Assembly (NCBI RefSeq): GCF_949987535.1
Contig: NC_080067.1
Location: 50,404,910 to 50,468,909, forward strand
Reading direction: 5' to 3'
DNA: 64,000 bases
From: Balaenoptera acutorostrata
Taxonomy: Eukaryota; Chordata; Mammalia; Artiodactyla; Balaenopteridae
Position 1 is the first letter of the stretch; every line of letters starts with the position of its first letter. A program made the position numbers and the translations under genes. The notes beneath the pieces are model-generated. The model saw only the letters and a program-made list of their open reading frames with translations. It was not told where the DNA came from and ran no database searches. Below, piece after piece: positions 23,515 through 35,400 of this stretch.

Positions 23515-24965
23515 TGCTGGGAACCAAAAGAGACGTCTATCAAGAGTATGAGAAGGCAGCTCACAGACTGGGAGAAAACACTTGCAAAACACATATCTGC
23601 TAATGGACTGTTATCTGAAATATACAAAGAAGTCTAAAAAATTCAACAATAAGAAAATGAACAACCAAATTTTTTTAACTGGGCAAAAGACCTAAACAGA
23701 CACCTCACTAAAGAAGATAAACATATGGCAGATCAGCATATGAAAAGATGGTCCACATCATGTGCCATCAGGGAAATGCAGGTTAAAATGAGATATCACT
23801 ACACACCTATTAGAATGGCCAAAACCTGGGACACTGACAACACCAATTGCTGGTGAGGATGTGAGCAACAGAAACTCTCATTCATTGCTTGTGAGAATGC
23901 AAAATAGTACAGCCATTTTGGAAGAGAGTTGGGCAGTTTCTTTTTTTTTTTTTTATAAGTTTATTTATTTTTGGCTGTGTTGGGTCTTCGTTGCTGTGCA
24001 CAGGCTTTTTCTCTAGTTGCGGCGAGCAGGGGCTACTCCTTGTTGCAGTGTGAGAGCTTCTCATTGCAGTGGTTTCTCTTGTTACAGAGCATGGGCTCCA
24101 GGCACACGGGCTTCAGTAGGTGTGGGACACAGACTTAGTTACTCCGCGGCACGTAGGAAATTCCTGGACCAGGGCTCGAACCCATGTCCCCTGCACTGGC
24201 AGGTGGATTCTTAACCACTGCACCACCAGGGAAGCCCTTGCAGTTTCTCGCAAAATAAACATACACCTACCAAATGATCCAGCAATCATGTTCCTTGGTA
24301 TTTACCAAGGAGTTGAATGAGTTCAAAACTTATGTTCACACAAAAACCTGTACACAGATGTTTATAGTGGCATTATTCATAATGTCCAAAACATGGAAGC
24401 AACCAAGATGTCCTTCAGTAGATGAATGGACAAAATAGTTCATTGTCTACTTGTACCACAGTGCTGTCAAGCCATGAGAAAACTTTTAGGAACCTTAAAT
24501 GCATATTACTAAGTGAAAGAAGTCAACCTGAACAGGTACACACTCTGTTATTCCAACTGAATGACATTCTGGAAAAGGCAAAACTATGGAGATGGTAAAA
24601 ATATTAGTGATTGCCAGGGGTGGAGGGGAGGAAAGGATGAATAAGTAGAGTACAGGGCATTTTTAAGTCAGTGAAACTAATCTTTATGATAATATAATGG
24701 TGGATACATGGCATTATACATTTGTCAAAACCCATAAAATGTACAACTCCAAGAGTATATTCTAATGTAAATTATGGATTTTGGGTGATAATGATGTGTC
24801 AATATAGGTTCATTGATTGAAACAAATACTTCACTATGGTGGGGGGTGTTGATAGTGAGAGAGGTTTTGCATGTATGGAAGAGGGCTGTAAAGGAACTCT
24901 CTGTATTTTCCAGTCAATTTTGCAATGAACCTAAAACTGTTCTAAAAAATAAAGTCTATGGAAAA
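23515..24965 (+). mobile_element. Old L1 (L1MA/L1MB-like) 3' end, split by a SINE
   Basis: The sense-strand words aaaaagacctaaacagacacctc-like (about 23684), gaaatgcaggttaaaatgag and ttcataatgtccaaaacatgg are the ORF2 C-terminal region. They are followed by a 3' UTR ending in the aataaa signal of tctaaaaaataaagtctatgg (about 24940). A CHR SINE interrupts it at 23942-24239. It is 5'-truncated. Confidence 0.88.
23942..24239 (-). mobile_element. CHR SINE inside old L1
   Basis: A poly-T tail (about 15 bases) is followed by ttggctgtgttgggtcttcg and the head accagggaagccc. The duplication gcagtttct at 23933-23941 and 24240-24248 marks insertion into the L1. Confidence 0.96.
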
Positions 24966-25018
24966 AGAGAGAGGAAGAGAGGGAGAGGGAGAAAGGCAGG
25001 GAGAGAGAAAGAGAGTAC
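24960..25018. repeat. (GA)n purine-rich simple repeat
   Basis: GAGAGG/GAAAG runs follow directly on the L1 3' end. It has probably grown from the L1 poly-A tail. Confidence 0.9.
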
Positions 25019-25019
25019 A

Positions 25020-26730
25020 GTCAACAATTGAAGCTCAGAAAAGATAAATCTGAATAGACCAAGGGAACCAGAAGTGAAAAATTTTGTCATGGCTTTTTGG
25101 TTATAGACCTTTCCCATTGAAGTGGGAAATATGAATCATTCAAACCCAATCATAAGACCCCTTACACCCTTTCATACTTTTCAGATTATGACCCACATAA
25201 GAAATACATTTTATGTTGGGATCCATTGTGCACAGACAATCATTATATATATATGCACAAACAATTGAAAGAAAACAGCCACTAAACAATTTTACACTTA
25301 ATACATGCAGTGTACTCATATTTTCTCTTTTAGTCAACATTATTAAAAAATATGCTGGACAAGTTTCAGTTAAATGACTATTTTTCTTTTTTTCCCACAA
25401 CTCCAGTTTACAAAACATCACCTGGAAGGCAGTCTAGTGTTGAGATCAGAGATCGTGTTGAGGTCAGTCACACAAATGATTGCTGCTCTTTGGTATTTTG
25501 CAGATTGCAGAATGGATAGATAAAACTAATTCAGAATCTTATGTCTGCCTGGACATTTAGGGGTTGACTTCATCTAAGACACTAAGGGACATCTTGTGGT
25601 TGAACTCACACATGAAGGACAGGACGTAGCAAATATTCCATCTTCCTCTTCTAGCCAGGAGCGTAGCACTAGTGACTGACAGTTATTGAATACTAACTTC
25701 CAAGTGCTTGTTTCCTGGGAATTGATTAGATTAGCCAGAAGAGTTCGTGATGGATATACGCAGCCAAGGAAAGTCACACATCATCCCTCGGTTATCAGAA
25801 AGCAATCCTACCCTACACATAGAAAAAGATTAAAAGAGTTGGTATTGGACTAGGAATACAAAGGATCACTGTCACTGACTGACATTTTATTCCTCTGTAT
25901 GGAATACTGCAGAGATTTGACTTGGTGAAAAGAAGACAGAGAATAAGTCTTGTACATGTGTACTCAATGCTTTATTCCTTCCCATGGTCACAAAGGAGGA
26001 TTTTGCCTTTATCTGTTCAGGCTTTTCTATCATTTCTTTTCTTTACCACCAGGAACTCCTGTTAGCTTGCCCCACCACACAAAGGACTGCCCTGGAGGGA
26101 GCTGGAGAGTTGCATCTTTACTTGATTAGCTCCAGGCATGTCTGCATCAGAGTAATACCTGGACTTGTACTAGAGGTAATAGTGGGAGAAAATCATAACC
26201 ATCATCACCATAGTCAGATAGAGAAAGGGGAGAGCGGCTAGAAAAATAAGAATCTACACAAGGTGGATTGGGATAATGTTCCTTTGAGGTTATTTTGAGA
26301 GGAAAAGAGAATTTTGAGGAGACTCTATCCTGCTTATGAGGGTAAGGTAAAAAGACGAAGGAATTTTATGTCGTATTGCCCTACATTAAAAAAACCTCCA
26401 TTGGTGTTTTCTTCAGAAATTGCATTAAAGATTTAAATTGCTTTCAATCATATTTTGGTTGAAATTCTTCGTGTTGTTGCATTGTTATTTTTGTTGTAGA
26501 GTAGTAATAATAATAATATTATTGTAAATAATATTAAAACAATACTCAAATCATCATTACTATTATTATCATTACCATTACTATTGTTTCAAGAATACTA
26601 TGTGCCAGGAGTTATCTACAACTGATAGGAGTTAAATAAAAACTGAAAATTAAAAGTGTTAAAATCTCATAAAGTTAATTTTTCCAACATTATAGAATAC
26701 CTAGGATTGCTCTTTAATCCACCTCTAAGT
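25020..26730. other. Unassigned intergenic DNA
   Basis: No gene was recognised. The frames at 25140-25421, 25574-25777 and 25984-26241 show no family resemblance. A short (AAT)n stretch lies at about 26506-26530. An antisense MIR-like patch (catcattactattattatca then actatgtgccagga) lies at about 26555-26612 and is only weakly supported. Confidence 0.45.
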
Positions 26731-26745
26731 CTCAACTCACATTTT

Positions 26746-27090
26746 TTTTTTAAATATATTTATTTTTGGCTGTGTTGAGTCTTCTTTGCTGTGCATGGGC
26801 TTTCTCTAGTTGCGACGAGCGGGGGCTACTCTTCGTTGCAGTACGCGGGCTTCTCATTGCGGTGACTTCTCTTGTTGCAGAGCACGGGCTCTAGGCATGC
26901 GAGCTTCAGTAGTTGTGCCACGCCGGCTCAGTAGTTGTGGCTCATGGGCTCTAGAGCTCAGGCTCAGTAGTTGTGGCACACGGGCTTAGTTGCTCTGTGG
27001 CGTGTGGGATCTTCCCAGACCAGGGCTTGAACCCGTGTCCCCTGCATTGGCAGGAGGATTCTTAACCACTGTGCCACCAGGGAAGTCCTG
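26746..27090 (-). mobile_element. CHR SINE, long older subfamily, perfect target-site duplication
   Basis: It carries the extended body with two cagtagttgtggc-type repeats, gggctctagagctcaggctc and the head accagggaagtcc. The direct repeat aactcacatttt is at 26734-26745 and 27091-27102. Confidence 0.97.
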
Positions 27091-27102
27091 AACTCACATT
27101 TT

Positions 27103-27950
27103 GAAGTTGCTGGCAAAGGGAGGGATTTAGAATATTAGTAAACCTAAATATAGTATAGGTATAAATTCAAGGAAGCTAATTTCAGTTATTGAAAATACAT
27201 TTTTAAAATATGAGTCATTTCCTTTTTCTCTTATTAGGAATACAATTGAAAGTTTAAAGGCAGTATACAGTATACTCAGCAACCTTGGGAAAGATTAAGG
27301 CTCAAATCTTAAAGCAACAAAGCAGACAGCCATGAGAGTTTACATATATTTCAATTTTACAAAGTTTTCTTTTTAATGTCTCAGTAGTTGATGGCATTAT
27401 TAGACATATTTTACTATCTACTAGCTCCATCAAATAGCAGACAAGATAGAAAATATGAATGGAGATCACTATTCCTTGTGGATTAAATTTGACATGATAT
27501 ACTATGGTGTTTCGAATACCCAGTTTTATGTATCTCTGCTGAGAAATGGAAATCTTTATTTTGTCTCTTTTATCTGATTTATTACACTATTGAATTCAGA
27601 AACTGCACTCAATCCGGTATGATTCCTCATCTGTCTTTCAACTGAAAATGACAACCAAAACAAAAATCAATGACCATTTTTTTATAAAAAGGTCCCTCTC
27701 ATATAAGACAAAAATAGCAAGGCTTTTCTTTAAACAAATATTAGCCTGGCCAGGGAGAATCATATTCAGGGAACTTGTTTGATAAATATTAATGTCTAGT
27801 TCAATATTAATACTTTGTTTTTAGTTGTGACACCGTAATATTAGCAAAAATGTTATGTGACACAATCATAAACCTATATATTGAAGTGAGATTACATCAA
27901 TTGTTTGTTGGGCTTGAGGGGAGAATTTTGCTTCCTCCTTTGAGGCATTC
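27103..27950. other. Unassigned AT-rich DNA
   Basis: No gene or clear repeat was recognised. Confidence 0.45.
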
Positions 27951-27954
27951 TATG

Positions 27955-28512
27955 ACACTGTTTCTCAAAGTCTGTTCTGAGGACTACAGACATTAATCAC
28001 TTGTTAAAAAAATTCCTCAGTCCTGTCCCTAGTCCTACTGACAAAAATCTTCCGGAGTTACAACTCAGAACCTACATTTTTATTTAATTAATTAATCAAT
28101 TTATTTATTTATTTTAAAAATTTATTTATTTATTTATCTATGGCTGAGTTGGGTCTTTGTTGCTGCGTGCAGGCTTTCTGTAGTTGCGGTGAGCGGGGTC
28201 TACTCTTCCTTGCGGTGTGCAGGCTTATTGTGGTTGCTTCTCCTGATGCAGAGCACAGGCTCTAGGTGCACGGGCTTCAGTAGTTGTGGCACGTGGGCTC
28301 AGTAGTTGTGTCACGCAGGCTCTAGAGCACAGGCTCAGTAGTTGTGGCACATGGGCTTGGTGGCTCTGCGGCATGTGGGATCTTCCCTGACCAGGGCTTG
28401 AACCCATGTCCCCTGCGTTGGCAGGCAGATTCTTAACCACTGCCTCACCAGGGAAGCCCCGAACCTACATTTTTAAAAAGTACATCTTGAATGAGAAATA
28501 CTGGCCTGTGTT
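27955..28512 (+). mobile_element. MER5A-like hAT-Charlie DNA transposon, split by a SINE
   Basis: The words gtttctcaaagtctgttctg, cacttgttaaaaaaattcctcag and cctagtcctactgac follow the order of the MER5A consensus as I recall it. The right part (ttttaaaaagtacatcttgaa, ending in gagaaatactgg) resumes after the SINE at 28461. It is a non-autonomous fossil with no coding capacity. Confidence 0.6.
28083..28460 (-). mobile_element. CHR SINE with perfect 15-bp target-site duplication
   Basis: The TTTA-rich tail, tggctgagttgggtctttgt, the body with double gtagttgtggc-type units and the head caccagggaagcccc are present. gaacctacattttta is duplicated at 28068-28082 and 28461-28475. Confidence 0.97.
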
Positions 28513-28514
28513 TC

Positions 28515-28960
28515 AGAATAAATTCATAGTCCACAGAAACCTTTAATATTCTAAGTAACTAGAATTAACTACCGAGGATGTTGCCATTAATAATACCAGA
28601 TAACTTATAATTAATATTAAGTAGAATTTAAATTATATATTTAATTCAATTTGAAATATTATCAATATTTTAAGAAATATAACAAAATATTTTCATGTCA
28701 ATTTAGAAATATGCATTAAAAATTTAATTGTTTAATAGTAATTGAGAATCTAATTAGTTAAAAATTAAGAAATATATAATATATAATATTAAATTTTAAT
28801 ATTTAATAATATTTAACATAACCATGGCATTATATATTCCAAAATAGGTTAGTGTTTAATGTTCTCTACAGAAGACTTATACCAGGGAATTTATTTTTAA
28901 AGAGATAACAGAGTTTATAATACATTATGGGTAGAAGGAGGCTTAGGGATCTGCTACCCC
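28515..28960. other. Unassigned, very AT-rich (Ta-rich) DNA
   Basis: The stretch from 28600 to 28830 is dominated by aatatt/ttaat words. No repeat family or gene was recognised. Confidence 0.5.
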
Positions 28961-28964
28961 AAAA

Positions 28965-29035
28965 CTTCCACTATAATGATGAGAAAAGAGAAGCCCAGGG
29001 AGGTAGCAGAACTAGGATCTGCACTTGGCTCCCCA
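28965..29035 (-). repeat. MIR fragment, weak
   Basis: The words gatgagaaaagagaagccc and agcagaactaggatctgcac resemble the antisense MIR core. Confidence 0.4.
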
Positions 29036-29094
29036 GAGCATTTTTTTGTTATGCTATGCATCATACTGAGTTGTTATACGTGTGCATTTCAAAC

Positions 29095-29300
29095 CGGTGG
29101 AAGAGGATGCTGGTTAAGAACATATACTTTGAAGTCAGAGAGATTTGGACTTGAACACTAATCTATTTTTGTAACATTAGAAAAGTTTCTTTATTCTCTG
29201 TATCTCAGTTTTTCAGCATATTCGGGAAAACAGAACCTATCTAATTGGATAGATATAAATATTAAATCAGATACAGCATTTCAGGTGTCGGACCCTTTAT
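29095..29300 (+). repeat. MIR SINE
   Basis: The word ggttaagaacatatactttg, then agtcagagagatttggac, then tctctgtatctcagttttt follow the MIR consensus order in the plus direction. Confidence 0.8.
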
Positions 29301-29409
29301 TGTTATCTACCTTATATATATTTGCATATATATAATGGTGATACATATATATAAATAACGATTTATTTATAACCATTTATATTTTGAATTTAATATATTT
29401 TCAATAGGT

Positions 29410-30440
29410 AATGCATTCAAGTAGTTGTTTTAAAAAATCAAAGCATTATGAAAAGCTATATAGTAAAAATTCTCCCACTTTGCCTCTACAAGTCTCCTTC
29501 CCCTTACCTGTAGATAACCACATTTGTGTGTGTGTGCCTGCTTCTAGATTTTCTTTATGTAAATACCAAAAAGTACAAATTAATATACTTTTTTCCCTTC
29601 ATGCATTAATGATGGCCACACACTGTTTTACAGATACTTTGTTTTAACTTAACATTATATCTTGGAGATCACACAATGTCAAATTACAGAGAATGTCTTC
29701 AATTCTTTTTTACAGAAGACTCATAATAGTAGTCATCATTTTTATGGCAATTAGCATGCACGAGGCACTATTTTAAATGTTTTCAGTGCTTTACATATAT
29801 TAAGACATATGTAATGGCATATTCTTCAAAACCACACTAGGAAATGTATGTTTATTTCATTTCCATTTATAGCTGAAGAAGCCATGTTTATGAATGTTGC
29901 CCAAATGAACCATAACTTATTTATCCAGTACTCTACTAATACAAAATCATGTTGCTTCCAAACTTTTCTTTTTATTAAAACCAGTGCTGCAGTAAATAAT
30001 CTTGGACAGAAAAATATTTGCAAGTATATCTATAGGATAAATTCTTAGAAGTCGGATTACTGAGTAAAAATGTAAATGCCTTCATGATTTTGATAGATGT
30101 TACCAAATTACCCTCTTTAGTGATTTTTAATGTGTAGTTCCACCAGCAATGTATGAGTGTTTATTTCCCCATAGCCCTGCTAACAGAGTATGTTGCCAAA
30201 CATTTAGATTTTATCCCCAAATAGGACAAAAAAATGCTATCTCACTGTAGTGTTAATATTAATTTTTCTTACTAGGAATTAGGTTGAGCATCTTTTCATT
30301 TCTTCAAGACCAATTTGTATTTCCTTTTCTGTTCATAAGCTTTGCCTATTTTTAAAAATTGGGCTGTTGGTCTTTTTGTTTTTTAAATAAATATCCAGGA
30401 ATCCTTTTTATGTATTCAGGAGATTGACTCTGAATACAAT
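29410..30440 (-). mobile_element. Old L1ME element, 3' UTR plus end of ORF2, interrupted by a MIR
   Basis: The antisense words aaaatcaaagcattatgaaa, acttaacattatatcttgga, cagtgctgcagtaaataatc, ggataaattcttagaagtcg and ggttgagcatcttttcattt are the order seen in L1ME 3' ends. The MIR at 29715-29890 sits between 3' UTR and ORF2 portions. Confidence 0.8.
29715..29890 (-). repeat. MIR SINE inside old L1ME
   Basis: The words attagcatgcacgaggcac, ttttaaatgttttcagtgc and catttccatttatagctgaag correspond to the antisense MIR 3' half and core. Confidence 0.65.
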
Positions 30441-30467
30441 GTGACAACATTTTTTTTCAGTTTTCAC

Positions 30468-31740
30468 TTTTAGAAATAGACTTTATTTTCTGGAACAGTT
30501 TTAGATTTACAGAAAAATTGAAAAGATATTACAGTGAGTTCTCAAATATCTTGCACCCAGTTTTCCATTTTAATATATCACATTAGTATGGCACATTTAT
30601 TACAATTAATGAACTAATATTGATATATTATTATTAACTAAAGGCCATATTTTCTTCAGGTTTCCTTAGTTATTACCTAAGAAGTAACATACCATTTTCA
30701 TCACATCATGTCAAGAGTACATGCTGTCACATGATTTATCACTGTTGGTGTTGACGTTGATCACCTAGCTAAGGTAGTGTTTGTCAGTTTCTCTACTGTA
30801 AAATTACTCTCCCATCCTACCCCCTTTCCCCTAGGTCTTTGGGGAAAAGCCACTGTGCTCAGCCCCAGCTTGAGCATGGAGAGTTATGCTTCCCCTTCTC
30901 AAGGGGGTAGTTTCTGTACATAAATTACTTGGAATTTTTCATGAGAGATGCATTCATTATCCTCTCTTGAAACATTCCTTCGCTTCTTTTTATCAGTATG
31001 GAATCTCTTTTTTTTTTTTTTTTTTTTGTACTTTAGGTTAAAATTCAATACTATTTTTTATATGTTATTGTTTAAAAAAGCTTTGTCTGTTGGGAGCTCT
31101 TTCAGTTGGCTCTTGTGTGTTCTTTTTGACATACCCCCATTAATGCTTGGTTTGAGTACTTCTCACTTTCTAGCACTACAAGATTCTCTAGGCTCATTTT
31201 TTTACAGCTCCAGTCCTAGAATCAGCCATTTCTTCAAAGAGTCTTAGTTCCTTTTATTGTAGAATGATATTAGAAACCAAAATCTGGGCAGTATGTGTGC
31301 TTCATGCTTGGGTGCTATTATTGCCTTCAGGCCTTTTCAGCCAATAAAGGTAGAAAATATAAGTGTATATGTTACCTCGTGTGTGCATATGTAATTTCTA
31401 TATGCAGCTATCTGTATCCATATTAATTAAACCTGAGTTCATATGGATAACTCTAATTCTAATCCATTACCACAAGGATTATTCTAGCTCTCTCCCCTTG
31501 ATTAGCTATAAATTCCCACTCCAATGGTGAAAAAGCTGGCTTCCACAATCTGCTATCCACTTAATTATTCAATTCCAATATATGTATAGAAGTATCAAAA
31601 TTAACTGGTACCCGCATAAGAACTAAAGTGTAGTGCTTTTGTGCAGCCCATATGCTTTTAGTTTTACAGATTCAGATCATCTCCAGAGTATGTAGGCCAG
31701 CACATTTTCTGCCCATCTCCTTTAGTGAGGTTGTTTCATA
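30468..31740 (-). mobile_element. Old L1M 3' region
   Basis: The segment begins tttctggaacagttttagat, tttacagaaaaattgaaaag and continues through ttggctcttgtgtgttctttttg and tctaggctcat, words I associate with antisense 3' regions of old L1M. It holds a poly-T run at about 31008-31027. The exact subfamily is uncertain, and it may be more than one element. Confidence 0.55.
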
Positions 31741-31761
31741 TATTTGTAATAGGTTCTCTCT

Positions 31762-32458
31762 TTTTATTTTTTTAACATCTTTTTTGGAGTATAATTGCTT
31801 TACAATGTTGTGTTAGTTTCTGCTGTATAACAAAGTGCATCAGCTATATGTATACATATATCCCCATATGCCCTCCCTCTTGAGCCTCTCTCCCACCCTC
31901 CCTATCCTACCCCTCTAAGTGGTCACAAAGCACCGAGCTGATCTCCCTGTGCTATGCAGCTGCTTCCCACTAGCTATCAGTTTTACATTTGGGAGTGTAT
32001 ATATGTCAATGCTACTCTCTCACTTCATCCCAGCTTACCCTCCCCCTCCCTGTGTCCTCAAGTCCATTCTCTACATCTATATATTCATTCCTGTCCTGCC
32101 CCTAGTTTCATTAGAACCACTTTTTTTAGATTCCATATATACATGTTAGCATATGGTATTTGTTTTTCTCTTTCTGACTTACTTCACTCTGTATGAGACT
32201 CTAGGTCCATCCACTTCACTACAAATAACTCAATTACGTGTCTTTTTATGGCTGAGTAATATTTCATTGTATATATGTGCCACATCTTCTTTATCCATTC
32301 ATCTGTCAGTGGAAACTTAGGTTGCTTCCATGTCCTTGCTATGGTAAATAGTGCTGCAGTGAACATTGTGGTACACGACTCTTTTTGAATTGTGGTTTTC
32401 TCAGGGTATATGATCAGTAGTGGGATTGCTGGCTCATATGGTAGCTCTATTTTTAGTT
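31762..32458 (-). mobile_element. L1-B: 5'-truncated young L1 3' end
   Basis: An antisense 3' UTR (ttggagtataattgctttac, then cccatatgccctccctcttg) is followed by the ORF2 C-terminus. Its stop complement is at 32127-32129 and the peptide contains WKQPKFPLTDEWIKKMWHIYT. It ends abruptly at a poly-T run at 32459 where L1-C begins. The same 3' UTR type occurs in sense at 61.4 kb. Confidence 0.92.
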
Positions 32459-35400
32459 TTTTTTTTTTTTTAACTTTATTTTATTTATTTTTTATACAGT
32501 AGTTTCTTATTAGTTATCTATTTTATACATATTAGTGTATATATGTCACTCCCAGTCTCTCAATTCATCCCACCACCATCACCACCCCCTGCCCCGCTTT
32601 CCCCTTTTGGTGTCCATATGTTTGTTCTCTATGTGTGTCTCTATTTCTGCCTTGCAAACTGTTGCATCTGTACGATTTTTCTAGATTCCACATATATGAG
32701 TTAATATACGGTATTTGTTTTTCTCTTTCTGACTTACTTCACTCTATATGACGGTCTCCAGGTCCATTCATGTCTCTACAAGTGACCTAATTTCGTTTTT
32801 TTATGGCTGACTAATATTCCATTGTATATATGTACCGTATCTTCTTTATCCTTTCATCTGTCGATGGGCATTTAGGTTGCTTTCATGACCTGGCTATTGT
32901 AAATACTGCTGCAATGAACATTGGGGTGCATACGTCTCTCTGAATTATGGTTTTCTCTGGGTATATGCCCAATAGTGGGATTGCTGGGTCATATGGTAGC
33001 TCTATTTTAAAGTTTTTTAAGGAACCTCCGTACTGTTCTCCATAGTGGCAGTATTAATTTACATTCCCACCAACAGTGCAACAGGGTATCCTTTTCTCCA
33101 CAGCCTCTCCAGCATTTATTGTTTGTAGGTTTTTCTGATGATGGCCATTCTGACTGGTGTGAGGTGATACCTCACTGTGGTTTTGATTTGCATTTCTCCA
33201 ATGATTAGTGATGTTGAACATCCTTTCATGTGTTTGTTGGCAATCTGTATATCTTCTTTCCTGAAATGTCTATTTAGGTCTTCTGCCCATTTTTGGATGC
33301 ATTGTTTGTTTTTTTTGATATTGAGCTGCATGAGCTGTTTGTATATTTTGGAAATTAATCCCTTGTCGGTTGCTTCATTTGCAAATATTTTCTCCCATTC
33401 TGAGGGTTGCCTTTTCGTCTTGTTGATGATTTCCTTTGCTGTGCAAAAGCTTTGAAGTTTCATTAGGTCCCATTTGTTTATTTTTGTTTTTATTCCTTTT
33501 CTCTAGGAGGTGGGTCAAAAAGGATCTTGCTGTGGTTTATGTCATAGAGTGTTCTGCCTATGTTTTCCTCTAAGAGCTTTATAATGTCCAGTCTTACATT
33601 TAGGTCTCTAATCCATTTTGAGTTTATTTTTCTGTATGGACTTAGGGAGTATTCTAATTTCATTCTTTTACATGTAGCTGTCCAGTTTTCTCAGCACCAT
33701 TTATTGAAGAGGTTGTCTTCTCTCCATTGTATATTCTTTCTTCCTTTATCAAAGATGAGGTGACCATAAGTGTGTGGGTTTATCTCTGGGCTTTCCATCC
33801 AGTTCCATTGATCTATATTTCTGTTTTTGTGCCAGTACCATATTGTTTTGATTACTGTATCTTTTTAGTATAGTCTGAAGTCAGGGAGCCTGATTCCTCC
33901 AGCTCTGTTTTTCTTTCTCAAGATTGCTTTGGCTATTCGGGCTCTTTTGTGTTTCTGTACAAATTGTGAAATTTTTTTTCTACTTCTATGAAAAATGCCA
34001 TTGGTAGTTTGATACAGATTTCATTGAATCTGTAGATTGCTTTGGGTAGTATAGTCATTTTCACAATGTTGATTCTTCCAATCCAAAAACATGGTATATC
34101 TCTCCATCTGTTTGTATTGTCTTTAATTTCTCTCATCAGTGTCATAGTTTTCTACATGCAGGTCTTTTGTCTCCTTAGGTAGGTGTATTCGTAGGTATTT
34201 TATTCTTTTTGTTGCAGTGGTAAATGGGAGTGTTTCCTTAATTTCTCTTTCAGATTTTTCATCATTAGTGTATAGGAATGCAAGAGATTTGTGTGCATTA
34301 ATTTTGTACCCTGCTACTTTACCAAGTTCATTGATTAGCTCTAGTAGTTTTCTGGTAGCATCTTTAGGATTCTCTATGCATAGTATCATGTCATCTGCAA
34401 ACAGTGACTATTTTACTTCTTTTCTGATTTGGATTTCTTTTATTTCTTTTTTTTTTTTCCTCTGATTGTTGTGGCTAAAACTTCCAAAACTATGTTGAAG
34501 AATAGTGGCGAGAGTGGACATCCTTTTCTTGTTCCTGATCTTAGAGGAAATGCTTTCAGCTTTTCACCATAGAGAATGATGTTGGCTGTGGGTTTGTCAT
34601 ATATGGCCTTTATTACATTGAGGTAAGTTCCCTCTGTGCCTACTTTCAGGAGGGTTTTTATCATAAATTGGTGTTGAGTTTTGTTGAAAGCTTTTTCTCC
34701 ATCTACTGAGATTACCGTATGGTTTTTATCCTTCAGTTTGTTAATATGGTGTATCACACTGATTAATTTGTGTGTATTGAAGAATCCTTGCATTCCTGGG
34801 ATAAACCGTACTTGATCATGCTGGAGGATCCTTTTAATGTGCTGTTGGATTCTGTTTGCTTGTATTTTGTAGAGGATTTTTACATCTATGTTCATCAGTG
34901 ATGTTGGCCTGTAGTTTTCTTTTTTTTCTGACATCTTTGTCTGGTTTTGGTGTCAGGGTGATGGTGGCCTTGTAGAATGAGTTTGGGAGTGTTCCTCCCT
35001 CTGCTATATTTTGGAAGAGTTTGAGAAGGATAAGTGTTAGCTCTTCTCTAAATGTTTGATAGAATTCACCCGTGAAGCCATCTGGTCCTGGGCTTTTGTT
35101 TGTTGGAAGATTTTTAATCACAGTTTCAGTGCTTGTGACTAGTCTGTTCATATTTTCTATTTCTTCCTGATTCAGTCCTGGAAGGTTGTTCTTTTCTAAA
35201 AATTTGTCCATTTTTTCCAGGTTGTCCATTTTATTGGCATAGAGTTGCTTGTAGTAGTCTCTCATGATCCTTTGTATTTCTGCAGTGTCAGTTGTTACTT
35301 CTCCTTTTTCATTTCTAATTCTGTTGATTTGAGTGTTCTCCCTTTTTTTCTTGATGAGTCTGCCTAATGGTTTATCAATTTTGTTTATCTTCTCAAAGAA

